Source: Niebla homalea
Lineage: Eukaryota; Ascomycota; Lecanoromycetes; Lecanorales; Ramalinaceae
NCBI GenBank assembly: GCA_019925105.1
Contig: JAHGAU010000021.1
Span: 1-64,000 of the forward strand
Reading direction: 5' to 3'
Length of the DNA: 64,000 nucleotides
Within the stretch, counting starts at the first letter, position 1. Each line of letters starts with the position of its first letter. The notes beneath the pieces were generated by a model. That model had not been told where the DNA came from and did no database searches. It saw only the letters and a list, made by a program, of their open reading frames with translations. The position numbers were made by a program, and so were the translations under genes. Positions 12,108 to 26,707 of the stretch are shown one piece after another.

Positions 12108-15100
12108 TTGGCTGACCTGGACAATATCAACGGCGCTACGTACCCCGACCCCGTGTTGGTAGACAAGGTGGTAACATAAGATATGGTAACCAGGGCGATT
12201 AATAAATTAAAGAAGGATAAAGCCCCGGGACCGAATAGGATTCTTAATAGATTCCTATTAATAATAACTTTATTATTTAAAAAGGTTTTTACTTACCTCT
12301 TTTAAGCATATTTCGACGTTAATTATTATTTACGTAAATTTAAAAAAATAAAAACAATTATCCTTAAAAAGCTTATTAAGCCGGATTATTTTAAGGTAAA
12401 GTCTTATAAACTTATTATACTCTTATATACGTTAAGGAAAGCCTTAAAGACGGTAATAATGAAAATCCTTAATAATTATATAGAAAATTACGGACTTCTC
12501 CCCGATTAATAAATAAAAATAAAAATAAATTAATTAATAGAAATAGCCTTTAAAGGATTAATTAATAATATATATATAATATAAGGTTACGGGAAGAAAT
12601 ATATCGTAAGCCTTTTTTCTCTTAATATTATAAATATTTTTAATAAGGTAAATTATTAAAGATTATTATATAATTTAAAAAAAAGGGATATTACCTTTCT
12701 TAATTAAATAAATAAAGAGTTTTCTAAGTAATTAAACTATATTAATTAACTTAAGATAAAAAATAAACTTAATAAAGCCCGTTATAACGGGGATTCCTTA
12801 AGGATTACTTATTTCTTTTATATTATTTTTATTCTTTAATAATTTATTAATTAAAAAGCTTATTAAGTTAAAATAAAAGGTTTAAATTGAAGGCTTTATT
12901 AATAACGTTTACCTTTTAACCTATAATACCTTAATACGTATAAATTATTTGGAATTAAAATAAACTTATAAAGTTTATCTTTAATAAGTAAAAACTTATA
13001 AAGCTTAATTTACGCCGTATAAATATAAATTTATTTATATAATTAAGAGCCCGAGGCTATACGATATAATAATTATAATAAACTTAAGTAAAATTACAGT
13101 AAAGCCGGATATCAGTATTAAAGTCCTTAACCTTTAAGTAAATAAAAAGCTTAATTAAAAGGATTATATAAAAAAGGTTTAAAAGAAAATAACTTTATAG
13201 GAAAAAAGCCTTATTTATCTTATTATATTAATATAAAAAGTTACGTTATAAAAGGCCCGGACTATTTATTAAACTATAATAAAGTTAACTATAATATATA
13301 TTACGGTTATTTAATATATATTTAAGGATATTCCGGGATATAAGAAAAAGCTTATTTAAATATTATAAAAAGTTTAAAACCGGTATTTAAAAATAGTTAA
13401 CGGTACTTATAAAGTAACCTTTATCCCGGTATTAAAGTTTAAGGTTTTTATACCGCTAATTAAAATTTTATTAAATTAAATAATCGCTTAAATAAAATTA
13501 AAGAAAAATATATACTTAATTATTGATTGATTGATTGATTTATACTACGGATCTAATTAAGCTAATTCCGGCATTCCTTAATACTCGGCCATTTAACCTT
13601 ATTAGTAACCGTAAAAAACCCGACATCTATAACGTTAGGAATAAAAACCGGTGTCCACCCAGCCTTTACTTACGTTTTAAGGGCTAAAAACATTTACGGC
13701 CGTTTAAAGAGTAAGAATTTATTTATACGCCTTTTTTAAGAAAACCTATAATACTACGACCGAATCCACTTAAGGGTTGCCTTTAAACCTATTGCTCTTC
13801 CGTCACCCCACGGGTCTGTCCAATGCTAAAATTTCAGAATTCCGATTGCACCACTGAATGTCCTCACCGACACGTGTGCTATTGCCACCTTTATACTTAA
13901 TTATAATAATAAGAAATAAACGGATCTATTAAAATCTTAATAAGTCTTAAATTAAAAAGAATAAATTAAGGATATTTATTTCTTTTTTTATTAAGATAAA
14001 ATAAAAATAAATTAAGAAAAAGGTTAATTTTATTAGTATCCCGGAAATTAACTAAGCGGGTATAAATTCCTATTAAATATAAAAAAAACTAAATTAAAAA
14101 AATTTAAAGAATAAAAGTTATAATAATTACTTTATAAGTTACAATAAAATAAATTAAACGTTAACGGAGATATAAAGACTTTATATTTTAAGGTTATTAT
14201 TATTTAGCTTTTAACGATAAAAAGATTATTAATAAATATTTCCGTTATTATAATATTATAAAGAAGGATAATAACGTATTAATAATTTAACTCCGGATAA
14301 ATAAAAACGGTTTAACTTATTTCTTATTTATTATATATATTAAGGATCGGATAAATACCGGATATAAATACGGATAAAAAAAGTAAAACGTTATATATAT
14401 CTTTATTTTTTATTTTTTATTTATAAAGGTTAAATTAAGATTTATTATAAAAATTAATATTTATAATTACCGTTAAATATTATTTATAAAGCGGGATATC
14501 CGGGTAACCGTTAAATTTATAATATTTACCGGATTATTATTATAATTTAATTTTATTATAAAAATAAATAAAATTATTAAAAACTTTATAAAAAAGGCTT
14601 ATTACCGGTTAAAGAAAAAAAAAAGAACGGAAACCGGTTATATTAATTATATAAACCGGAAAGTATTTTTTATAACCGTAAAAATATAATAATAAACGCT
14701 TATTAAAAGTCCTTAAAAAAGTTAACGGCAATAATAATATAAAAAGGGTATATATTAAACGCGTAAGTATTAATAAAAACATTTAAAAGTATTATATAAA
14801 ATTAAAATAATATAAATATATAAAAAAACGGAAAAGTAACGAGCTTAAAAATAACCTTTATAAGGATATAATTATAATATTACGGATTTTCTTAAGGGAG
14901 TTAAAATATAAGAAGTATATAAATAGATTGTTATTCTTTAAATGGCCGTTAATATCCTTTACCTTAAAGGATAAAGGGTAGAAGCTTAATAAACGCCGGT
15001 TTTTATTTTAACGTTATAAGTATTAGGTTTTTGCGGTTATTAATAAGGTTAAAAGGCCGCGGATTAAGGAACGCCGGAATTAGCTTAGCTAGACCCGTAG

Positions 15101-15121
15101 TATAAATCAATCTATCTATCT
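12108..15121 (+). mobile_element. LINE copy C, 5'-truncated, carrying a nested LINE
   Basis: Homology with copies A, D and E starts at about 12108, just before the RT domain, and runs to a tail of (TCTA)n at about 15103-15121 after GTAGTATAAATCAA. The first 130 bp are nearly free of RIP and show a readable RT segment. After L-D-N-I-N-G-A-T-Y-P-D-P and a stop (TAA 12177-12179) come A-I-N-K-L-K-K-D-K-A-P-G-P-N-R-I, the classic LINE RT motif. The D-D box further on reads N-N (near 12897-12915). A second LINE piece interrupts it at 13523-13891. No target duplication was found. Confidence 0.8.
13523..13891 (-). mobile_element. Nested 3' LINE fragment, severely 5'-truncated
   Basis: Insertion of 369 bp inside LINE C. 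It is the last part of the same LINE family in antisense orientation: the reversed tail ATTGATTGATTGATT follows the left target copy and then TATACTACGG. The 12 bp TATACTTAATTA stands at 13511-13522 and 13892-13903, a perfect target-site duplication. The half furthest from the tail (about 13780-13891) retains CpA/TpG and is little mutated, while the tail half is moderately mutated. The length lies near the size below which RIP works poorly in Neurospora. Confidence 0.88.
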
Positions 15122-16226
15122 ATATTAAACTCTATAAAATTATTAAGAAAGTTTTATTAACGGTATTAATTAAGAATAAATTAAGGAATTATAAGTTAAA
15201 GAAATTAAAGGAAATATTATTAACGGAGGCTTCGTTATTAATAAAAAAAACCAGGAACGTTAGAAATATTTAAATACTATTAAGCCTTAATTATTTTTAA
15301 CTCCTTAAGACTAAAAAGACCGCAACGGATTATATTTTCCTTACGGTTATATAGGAAAGTTTTTTATTACTTTAAATATTTAATTTTAAAACGAACTAAC
15401 TCTTTAATTACGTAAGTTATTCTTTTATTTTCCTTTATAAAAAGAATTTTAGAATTCAGTTTTTTATGCTTTTTATTTAAATAATTAAAATTATTATTAA
15501 TAACGCTTTTTACGTTATACCGACAAAAACCTTTATAAGTAGAGGAATTATAAGATTCAGAATTAAAAAGAATACGGTATTCTTTATTAAATTAAAGATA
15601 CCTTAAATACGGATAAACCATGGTATTAAGACTATTAATACGTTAAGCTAAACGGAGACGGTTTATCTATTAACGACTTAATATAATACGATAAATATAA
15701 TAAAAGACGGAGGATATAATATTATCGATAAAACTTTAATATAGAAAAAAGATAATATTACGATTTCTATTAGGATTAAACTATATATATATAAAACCGG
15801 ATTATTATTAAGAAAAATAACGTAACGTTAAAAATAAAACGTAAGTAAAATTATTAATAACTTATAGGATCGGATTAAGACGGAAATAAATATATAAATA
15901 ATAATAACTTAAAGGCTCGTAGGATTATTAAATGAGTAGAATAAATATATAAGTAAAAATAACTCGGAAGCTTATAAACTTATTAAATAAGTAAAACGAA
16001 TATATAAATATATTAAATAAGGAGGACTATATAGAATACTATCTTTACCTTAAAGTTTAAATCTCCTTATATATAATAATACCTTTAAATTAAAAGTATT
16101 AAATTTAGAGTAAAGTGGATTAAAATTATACCCATTTAACGTTACGCCTATATACTTTTCTTCTACGAAAACCAACCTGCCCCTTTAAGACTAATCACAA
16201 CTAAGTGACCTTAGGATCCGCAACAG
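15122..16226. other. Unassigned AT-rich stretch
   Basis: Heavily AT-rich and stop-saturated. A small island at about 16130-16230 keeps CpA and TpG and so was probably never a repeat. No gene, RNA or element end is recognisable. Confidence 0.5.
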
Positions 16227-17706
16227 ATTTATAATTCAAAATAAAAGGTTTACTGCGTCCGGTTAGCGTATTATATAACCTATAATTATTTCCCAGGAAT
16301 TCTAAAAATTGGTTTAAACTTTTATAAGTAATTTAAAACTTAATTACTACTTAAGTAACTTTTAACTTAATAATATACGTTTTAATAAGAAATATTTCTT
16401 TAAGAGGTATATACGATTATTTAAACCTTATTAAGGAATCTTATTTTTATTACTTTTATCGTTAAAATATACGGTTTAATTTAATTACTTTAATAACTAT
16501 TAAAAAGTTTTATATATTTATTGATATCGAAATACCCGGTATTATTTACGGGTTTTAAAAGATTAATTACCCGGTATAAAATAATCTTTAAGATTAATTT
16601 TACGTCTTTAAGGAATATATATAATATTCTAAATTAAATTAAAAAGTCTTACTTATAATAAATAAATTAATTACCTAAAATCGTTTTATAAGATTTATAT
16701 TTTAATTACTCGGGACAATTTAATAAAACTTATAATTTAATCGGGTTTAATTATTTATATTAACTTAATAAGTTTTATATTTTAATTATTATAATCGTTA
16801 ATTATTAAATAATAATTTTACGTTATTTAAAATAATAGATTTTTTTCCATTTTTTTCTTTAATTACTTTAATTTCTTCTATTTTAAGAAAAGAGTTTATA
16901 TTAATATATAGGTTATAATTTCTTTAACGATAATTTTAAATTTTTAATAATATATATAATTATTTTTTAATTAAGGTTTAAACTTATCGCTAATATAAAA
17001 GGTATTATTATCCTTTTATAATTAAGGTACTTTAAAAAAAGTTATTATCTTTTTTTATTTTTTATAATTACGAATTAATTAATAAACATTAATAATACTT
17101 TATTAATACGTATAAACGGGGTCCCCGTATTAATTAAAGGTAATAATAAAAATATCCGAATAAGGATACTTTAAAAAAGGTTATTTAAATACTTTTATTT
17201 TCTTCAACTTTAATATTTATTTAATAAGTAAATAATAATTAAAAATATTCTATAAATATATATAAATCCATAATTTATTATTCTCGTTATATATATATAA
17301 TATAGTAATAATAAAGGTTAATTTTTTATAATATCTTTATAATTTTTATTACCGTTAATTAAGGAAAAGATATAGTAAATTATTTACGATTAAATCGTAT
17401 AATTAAACCGAATTCCCTAACATATATAAGTAAATAAATACGTTCTTAAAACCGTTAAAAAAAATAAGAAAGGATGAAAAAGTAAAAATAATAAAATAAT
17501 GGATAGTAATAAAGTATAATTAAGAATAAGCCGTAACTCTTATATAAATTAATAAAATATAAGTGTCTTCTTATAATAATTGATTATATTTTTCCTTTTT
17601 AAAGTATATATAAATCGATTTTACCCTTAATTAGTTCTTTTAATGTTTTCATTCCTTTATACATTTATCCGCAAGTTCGGTATCTTCCATACTCTCCCCC
17701 TTTCCA
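16227..17706 (+). repeat. Dispersed 1.5 kb repeat, copy R1
   Basis: About 1.48 kb that recurs in the same orientation as R2 (26708-27902 plus 33675-33981). The shared start is TTTATAATTyAAArTAAAA followed by CGTCCGG. The shared end is CATTTATCCGCAAGTT followed by TCTCCgCCTTTC. The differences are transitions and small length changes. The right end keeps CpA and TpG (about 17640-17706). Strand is arbitrary. With R2 it could be one of two LTRs of an element of about 6 kb, but neither TG...CA ends at both sides nor a target duplication could be confirmed. Confidence 0.75.
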
Positions 17707-19454
17707 GATATTATAATTTAAGTTATAATTTAAGTTATTCTTTAATATTATAAATATTTATATTAATTTAATTATTCTTATAACTTAAATATTAAATATA
17801 ACTTATAGATAAAATAATATATAGTCCCCGTTTATTATTAATATATTTAAATAGTTAACTTTAAGTAACTTTAAAGGTTTTTTTATCCGTAATTCTTCTA
17901 TTTTATTTAAGTTAATTATAATAATATTTAATCCTTAATTAGTTTTAATATTTATTTATTTGTTTATTTATTTTAATTAATAAATAATAATTATTTTTAT
18001 AGAATATATTTACATGTTCTTATTAAGTATAACCTTAAGGTTTTTTTAAGCTTAAAATTATATTATTATTAATTTTAAGTTATTTATTTTAAATCATCTT
18101 TTATATCTTTTTTCCGTTATTTTTAAATACTTCCTTAATAAATATAATTTTTTTTATAATATACATAATTAAAACTTAATACGTTTTTTATAAATCGGTT
18201 TATTTCCTTTTTAAAATATAATAAGAATTATATTAAATATATTATAAAAAATATAATATTATTAATTAATAAGATCTGCTTAACGTTTAAAGCTTATTCT
18301 TTTAACAATCCGATAATTTATTAAAGTTCTTTCTTTTTTTTAATTTTCACTTTTTCTTTTAATATCCTTTTTACTTATTCCTTAATCTATATAAATTTAA
18401 CTTTTTCTTCTAAATTATTATTTTTAACTTATCGTTATTTTACGGTTATATTTATTATTATGCTTACTTTATAATGAACGTTTTTATTAAGGGGGTATCC
18501 TTTTTTTATGATGGTAATTTTATAACCGAAACCGTTAACTATTTTTTTATTATCGACCTTATTAAAAACATTTCTTTCTTCCTATATAGTTAAAATAATA
18601 ATTGTTATATTTATTAATATATTTAATTATTTATTAAGAAATACGGTTATAAATAATAATAGTAATTAATAATCCGTATTATAATGCCCGTTCTTACGGT
18701 TTTAATCTTTTTTTTATATATATCTTTTCTTATTAAAATTTACGTTATTTCCGCTATATTTTTATTTATAATTTATATCTTTTTCCGTTAAAAATATATT
18801 ATAATATTTATAATAAATAAAGTACAATTTTATATTAAATAACTTAAAGCTATTAATATAAAGGTTTTTAAAGTTAATTAAATTAAATAATCTTAAAATA
18901 AATCAATTATTTCCTTTAATATTTTAATTAATATATAAATTTTATTAATAATCTTACGGTTTTTAAATTATATTTACCGTTTAATTATTAATATTTTATT
19001 AAGACGGATTTTAAGGTCGGTTCTAGTACTTAAGTTATTAAGGCAGTATTAGTTATAATAATTATATAAGCGTTATTTATATTATTAAGATATTTTTAAT
19101 TTTTTTACTTATATAATTTTAAAAGTATTTAATTTATTATATTCTTTTTATTCATAATACTTATATAATTCCGATATAATTAACGTATGTTAAATTTACT
19201 TTTAACGTAGCTTTTTAAAGGTTTCTATTTCTATAATTTAATTAATATATAAATATTTAAGGTTTAAGATTTATTTTTTTATCCTTTTTTTCTTTTTTAA
19301 GTTTTCATTTATTTTTTATTTTTTTTTATAATCCGTTTTATTTTAAAATATATTTTATAAAGATTACATTTTTAATATACGTCCTTTATTAAACGTTTAC
19401 GGAGATTTATATTTATTAAACCGTTTTTAAAACGATTAATTATATTTTTTAATA
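17707..19454. other. Unassigned AT-rich stretch between R1 and LINE D
   Basis: RIP-type sequence without recognisable coding remnants. With 25253-26707 it forms one interrupted segment of about 3.2 kb lying between the direct repeats R1 and R2. It ends in the left target copy ATATTTTTTAATA (19442-19454) of LINE D. Confidence 0.5.
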
Positions 19455-22400
19455 GATGAGAAGGATGGCGACGAACAAAGGGACCCCAGAGGTCCAAAAC
19501 GATGCGCATACGCATAGCTCTAGTGACAGTAAGAGAAATATATTAAGTACGATAAGTGGAAGTAACGTAATGGTTAAGAATAAGGTAGTAAACGGGTAAA
19601 TAACCTATATTAACGGAAACGGCGACGATACGTACGGGCAATATAATAATAATAAGTTAAATAATACTTAAAATAAATAAGGAAATTAAGGTTAATAAAA
19701 TACGTATATTAAGGTATATAAAACGCGTAATAATAGTATGGAAATAATAGGTAAATAAGGGGGTAAAAAGGCCGGTACGGCATTAACGGCGAAAGGTATA
19801 GACGGAAGGAAAAAGCAGGAAGACCGCGGCGAAAGTATTATTAAGGGTATATAAAAAGGAAATAAAATTAATAAAAAGGATAAGACCTTAAAGGATTAAA
19901 AATAAAAGGCGGAGATAATACGTCGCCCGGTAAATAAAGGTGAAAAAGCAATAAGGGAAATAATAAAGGCTTTAAAAGGACTTTTTATAATAAAATGGAA
20001 GGATATTACGTTAAAGATTTAACCGATATTACGGATTAAGTTAAAAAACGTAAGGGACTTTTACGTAAAAATAAGGGTAAAACTAGGGGAAACGGAGCGG
20101 TTATAGGGCTCTTAAAGGACGGTAATAAAGGTATTAATAAAGGGCAAAAATAACGGCTTAAAGTTAAGTATATAAGGTAAAAATATGAAAACAGCGGCCC
20201 TTTAAATAAAAAAAAATTAAGCGATAAGGGTAATAAAAAGGATATCCGCGGTAGAAAATAAAAGGATAACGGAGGAAAAAGCGGCCGTATTAAGGAAAAC
20301 GAGGATAATAATAATCCGCTTATTTAATAATAAGGAAAGGAATATAATAATAAAAATAAATCCGTTATAATTAATAAAAACTTTTAAAATAATAATAAAA
20401 CCGTTAATAAAATAAATTATTATAATATATAAGCTATAAAGTAAGGATATTTTCCTTAATATAACGTTTTTAAAAATAAAAGAAAACTTAAAAAGGTTTA
20501 AAGCTTAAGTTAATAAAGGAAAATATAAGTTAATTAAGGTTTTAAGGTAATTATTTATTATTATAGTAAATAGGATATATTTATTATATTTTAAAAAAGT
20601 TAAAAAAGAAATTATATTAAAAAATATAGAAAAAAAGAATACGGTTTTTTATTTAAGGCTTAAGATCGTTAACTATAGGTTTTTACCGGTAATAAAAAGA
20701 TTTAACTCCTTAAGATACGTAAAAAGGTACTTTATCGTTATATTAAGTATAACGTTAATAAAAATATATAATAACGTTTTAAATAAAGGGATTATTAAAA
20801 AGGGATCTTTTAAAATAACTTAATTATAAAATAAGGCGGCTAATATTTATTAATATTTTAAGTATTAAGGTTATAAATATATTATTATAAAATACTTTAA
20901 TATTATAAAATATACGGTTTACGTTAAGGGTTACGATACTTATAAATATATAAAATTAATAATTAAAAGGCTTATAAAGAATATATTTAAATATATTACG
21001 TATAATAAGGAAAAATACCCAATATAGGATTTTAAGTATATAATAAAAGTTAAAGAGATTAAACGTAAAGAAACCCGGATAATCGTGAAAATCCAACGGT
21101 ATAATATATATAAAATTAATTTAATAAATTAATTAAAAATAGCCTTAAAACGTAAACTTAATTAATTAAATAATAAAAAATAAATAACGATAAAAAAAAG
21201 AAAGTTCCTTATAATCCTGACTTTAAAGGTTGGTTATTTTACGTTTTTAATAATAACCGGGAAAATATTAAAATAAAAAATATTTAACTTTAATAAAAAG
21301 TCCATAACTCAAACGGATATAAAAAAGGGAGCCTTTATAAAGGTTAATATATAATATATTAATATTTTTAAAAATAATATAATATAATATCCGTAATAAG
21401 GGAATTAAAGTAATAATATTAATATTTAAGTTTAAAAAAGTTAAAAACGTTAACATTATAATAATATAAGAATTACTATATAGCCTATATATATATATTT
21501 ATTTATTAACTTAAAAAAAGGGTTTTATTTAATCTTTAAGGAGGATAAAATAACCAGAATATATTTCTTTATAAATAAACGGCTTAATATAAATAATTAA
21601 AATATTACTTATTATAATAAAAATTTTTATATACTCCGTATTATAAGGGAAGGGGACTTAAAGGGTAACCTTAATATTTATAACGTATATAACTTACCGT
21701 CGGTTAATAAAAAAATTTTTTTTATAATATTATTACTTAAGGAAGTCTTAATTATTTTAAGTAAATATATATTATTTAAAGACTTTAACTTATATTACTA
21801 TATATAGAACAAAAAAAACGTATAATAAATTACGTTAAATTGGATAACCTATTAATAATTATTATTTAAATTAATTTTTTATTATTAATATTATAAAAAA
21901 TTATTACGTAAGAAAATTATAAGTTTAAAATAACGATTAATTTAACCTTTAATACGGAAAAAGTTATTGGCGTAATCGTAATATATAAATTACGAAAAGA
22001 CTTAAAATATAATTTAAACTATATACCGATATAAATAACTTTAAATTAAACCGTTAATATAACCTTATTATTATTAATAAAGAAAGCGTAAAAAACGGTT
22101 AAAAAAGTAAAGGTTTATATAAAAGCGGAGGAAATAATAATATAGTTTATAGATTTCCCTTAATTAAATAATAAAAATTAAATCAATTTTTTCGTAAAAT
22201 AAATAATAAAAATATTAAGTAAAATAATCGATAAAATTATTCCGATAATAAAACTTTCTTAAAGAGTTAAAATTTATTAAAATAAAAAATATACGATTAT
22301 AATTATAAAAGCGAAAAAACTAATTAAATAAGCTTTTAAGTATAAAAATTAAAAAATACTTAATTAATTAAGGGTTATTTAAGAGCAAAAAAAAAACTAT

Positions 22401-25252
22401 TAAGAAGGTTAAGTAAATATACTTTTAATCTATAATATATAACTTAACGGTTTTACTTTATGGTATTTAAAAGTTAATAAAGTATAATAAAGAATAAAGT
22501 GGGAAACCAAAGTTTATCCTTAAATTCCCACCCTTTAAAAGACCCGATAATATATTAATTAATACCTTTAACGGTAAGATTAAGGCCCTTAAAAAATATT
22601 TTTCCCCCCTTTATTAAAAGTTAATTTAAATAATATTAACGGCGTTATATATTCCGATCCCGTATTAATGAATAAAGTAATAATATAAGATATAATAATT
22701 AAAACGATTAATAAATTAAAGAAAAATAAAATTTTAAAACCGAATAAAATTCTTAATAAATTCTTAATAATAATAATTTTACCGTTTAAAAAGGTTTTTA
22801 TTTATTTCTTTTAAGTATATTTCGACGTTAACTATTATTTACGTAAGTTTAAGGAAATAAAAATAATTATTTTTAAGAAGTTTATTAAGCCGGATTATTT
22901 TAAAGTAAAATCTTATAAATTTATTATACTCCTATATACGTTAAAAAAGGCCTTAAAAACGGTAATAATAAAGATCCTTAATGACTATATAAAGAATTAT
23001 GGACTTCTCCTTAATTAATAAATAAAAATAAAAAGAAATCGGTTAATAAAAATAGCCCTTAAAGGATTAATCGATAGCGTATATATAATATAAGGTTATA
23101 AGAAAAAGTATATTATAAGCCTTCTTTCTTTTAATATTATAAATACCTTTAATAAAGTAAATTATTAAAGGTTATTATATAATTTAAAAAAGAAAAAAAT
23201 ATTATTCTTTTTAATTAAGTAAATAAAGAATTTCTTAAACGATTAAATTATATCGATTAATTTAAGATAAAAAATAAGCTTCATAAAGCCCGTTATAATA
23301 AGGATTCCTTAAAGATTAATTTTTTTTTTATATTATTCTTATTTTTTAATAATTTATTAATTAAGGAACTTATTAAGTTAAGATAAAAATTTAAATTAAA
23401 AACTTTATTAATAACGTTTACTTTTTAATTTATAATATTTTTATATATATAAATTATCTGGAATTAAAACAAGTTTATAAAGTTTATCTTTAATAAGTAA
23501 AAACCTATAAGGCTTAATTTATATTATATAAGTATAAATTTATTTATATAATTAAGAACTTAAGGCTATACGATATAATAATTATAATAAAGTTAAATAA
23601 AGTCATAATAAAACCGGATATTAATATTAAAGTCCTTAACTTTTAAGTAAATAAAAAGCTTAATTAAAAGGATTATATAAAAAAGGTTTAAAAGAAAATA
23701 ACTTTATAAGAAAAAAACTTTATTTATTTCGCTATATTAATGTAAAAAGTTATATTATAAAAGGCCCGGACTATTTATAAAATTATAATAAAATTAACTA
23801 TAATATATATTACGGCTATTTAATATATACTTAAGGGTATTCCGGGATATAAGAAAAAGCTTATTTAAATATTATAGAAAGTCTAGAACCGGTATTTAAG
23901 AATAATTAATAATACTTATAAAGTAATCTTTATCTTAATATTAAAGTTTAAGGTTTTTATACCGCTAATTAAAATTTTATTAAATTAAATAATCGTTTAA
24001 ATAAAATTAAAAAAAAATAGATACTTAATTATAATAATAAGAAATAAGTGGATCCGTTAAAATTTTAATAAGCCTTAAGTTAAAAGGAGTAAATTAAGGA
24101 TATTTATCTTTTTTCTTATTAAGATAAAATAAAAATAAATTAAGAAGGAAGTTAACTTTACCGATATCCCGGAAATTAACCTTAACGGGTATAAATTCCC
24201 GTTAAATATAAAAAAGATTAAAATTAAAAGGATTTAAAGAGTAAAAACTATAATAATTACTTTATAAATTATAATAAAGTAAATTAAATATTAACGGAAA
24301 TATAGGGATTTTACATTTTAAAATTATTATTACTTAACTTTTAATAATAAAAAGATTATTAATAAGTATTTCTACCGTTATAATATTATAAAGAAGGATA
24401 ATAATGTATTAATAATTTAATTCCGGACGGATAAAAACGGTTTAACTTACTTCCTATTTATTATATATATTAAAAATCGGATAAATACCGAATATAAGTA
24501 TAAATAAAAAAAATAAAACATTATATATATTCTTATTTCTTATCCTTTATTTACGGAGGTTAAGTTAAAACTTATCGTAAAAATTAATATTTATAATTAT
24601 TATTAAATATTATTTATAAAGCGGGGTATCCGGGTAATTATTAAATTTATAATATTTATCGGATTATTATTATAATTTAACTTTACTATAAAAATAAATA
24701 AAATTATTAAAAACCTTATAAAAAAGGCTTATTACCGGTTAAAAAAGAAAAAAAAGAGCGGAAACGGGTTATATTAATTATATAAATTAAAAAATATCTT
24801 TTATAACTATAAAGATATAATAATAAACATTTATTAAAAATCCTTAAAAAAGTTAATAATAATAATAATATAAGAAAAATATATATTAAGCGCGTAAATA
24901 TTAATAAGGATATTTAAAGGTATTATATAAGGTTAAGGTAATATAAATATATAAAAAAGTAAAAGAATAACGAGCTTAAAAATAACCTTTATAAGGATAT
25001 AATCGTAATATTATGGATTTTCTTAAAAGAGTTAAAATATAAAAAGTATATAAATAGATTATTATTCTTTAAACGGCCGTTAACATCCTTTACCTTAAAG
25101 GATAAAGAATAAAGGTTTAATAAACGCCGGTTTTTACCTTAACGTTATAAATATCAGGTTTTTATAGTTATTAATAAGGCTAAAAGGTCACGTATTAAGG
25201 AACGCCGGAATTAGCTTAATTAAACCCGTAGTATAAATCAATCAATCAATCA
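19455..25252 (+). mobile_element. LINE copy D, full length, RIP-inactivated
   Basis: Complete copy of about 5.8 kb flanked by the 13 bp target duplication ATATTTTTTAATA (19442-19454 and 25253-25265). The ORF1 ATG is at 19465, only 10 bp from the left end. The first 43 codons are open (M-A-T-N-K-G-T-P-E-V-Q-N-D-A-H-T-H) and then meet TAA where the reading V-V-N-G-Q shows CAA is expected. The first 60 bp or so are nearly unmutated, while the rest is stop-saturated. It ends with GTAGTATAAATC and (AATC)n. It splits the 3.2 kb segment between R1 and R2. Confidence 0.9.
19465..19596 (+). pseudogene. ORF1 N-terminus of LINE D
   Basis: The readable start of the gag-like ORF1: 43 codons from ATG 19465, ending in a RIP-type nonsense codon (TAA 19594-19596 for CAA). 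It is hydrophilic and rich in Asn, Ser and Thr, with no cysteine motif in this part. The same start is visible in copies A (4975), B (10921), E (27923), F (46634) and G (53570), which fixes the start codon of the family. Confidence 0.7.
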
Positions 25253-26707
25253 ATATTTTTTAATACGTATTTAATTATTTTACTTATTTTATTTTTTTAT
25301 TTTTTAATTGTTTAAGTTTAATATTTTTTCTATTTAAATATTATATAAAATAAAATATACGTTTATAGTAATTAAAAATAGAATTAATTCTTTGAAATAA
25401 TATTTCAATATTATTCATTGCTTATTTTGTAAAATTATCGGGATTTAATTTTAATAATTTTTAACTTAATAATTTTTAAAAGTTCTTTATATCTTTTTTT
25501 ATAATATTATTTATTTTTTTATTTATCAATAGTATTTTAATTTTTAATTATTCTATTTAATATATTACGTTCTCTTTAAATTTTATATTTATTACGTTTA
25601 TTTATTAATTAAACAAAGATCTTTCCCGATTTCCTTTTACATATTACGGATTTATCTTTATAAATTATTTAGTTTATTTTCTTATTTATCTAATTTTTTT
25701 ACTTTATAAAATAAAGTCTTAATCCCGGATTATATTATAATTTTTTATTATAAAGTTTTTAATAATTTTAAGGCAAAAACTAGAATTATTAATAATATTA
25801 TAGAGTCTTCTTTTATATTTAACTTTATTATTATTATTAAGGAGGATATTTAAAATTTTTCAAAATTTTTTTTACTTTATATATATTAATTAATTCCCCT
25901 TTAAATTTAAGGGATTAAAAGATTCTTAATAATATTTTACTATTCTTTAAAAAGAAATTAATAAGGTTTATTATTAAGTAATCCTTAATAATGCTTATAA
26001 TTATTAATAAATACGGGATAGCCCCGTAATTTATATGAATTTATTTTAATATTTTTTATTTTTCATTTAATATAAAATAAAAAAGTATATATTCTTTTTA
26101 ATAAGGGAAATAAAATAAAAATAAAGGGAATAATAATACCGTAATTAATTCCTTAGTTTATATAATAATATTTAACTTTATTTTTTTAAGGGTATTAAGG
26201 TATATAGAAAATAAAATATATTATTATTAATATACTATTAGTATTAATAAAAGTGTTTTAAAGAAAGGGGTTTATAGTTACTTTAAGTAATTGTATTTTA
26301 TTTTTTATTTTTTTACTTTTTTTTTCAAGGAAAAGCTTCAGTTAATATATAATCGTATAACGTTAATAAGGGGTTTTCTGGTCTTTTAAGTTGTTATATA
26401 AGTATATACGAATTATACCCTATTATAAATCTATGTTTTTTTTTAAATTCAAGTAAATTCTAGTCATATGTTTTAATCTTTTTTATTTTTTATATAAAAA
26501 AGCCTTAAGGAAAATTTTATTAAATTAAATAAATTTTATATTAATAACCGCTATAAATATGCATATAATATAATTATTATTATAAATATATCTATTTCAA
26601 CTTTTTATTTATTTATTAATCCTTTCGATTAATTTTATTATTTATTTCTTTTTATTATTTATGTTCTTAATTTACTTTTTAATTTTTTAATGCTTAATTA
26701 CTTAATT
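25253..26707. other. Unassigned AT-rich stretch right of LINE D
   Basis: Continuation of the segment split by LINE D. It contains long T-rich runs and no coding remnant that I recognise. A stretch near 26330-26480 keeps some CpA and TpG. Confidence 0.45.
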
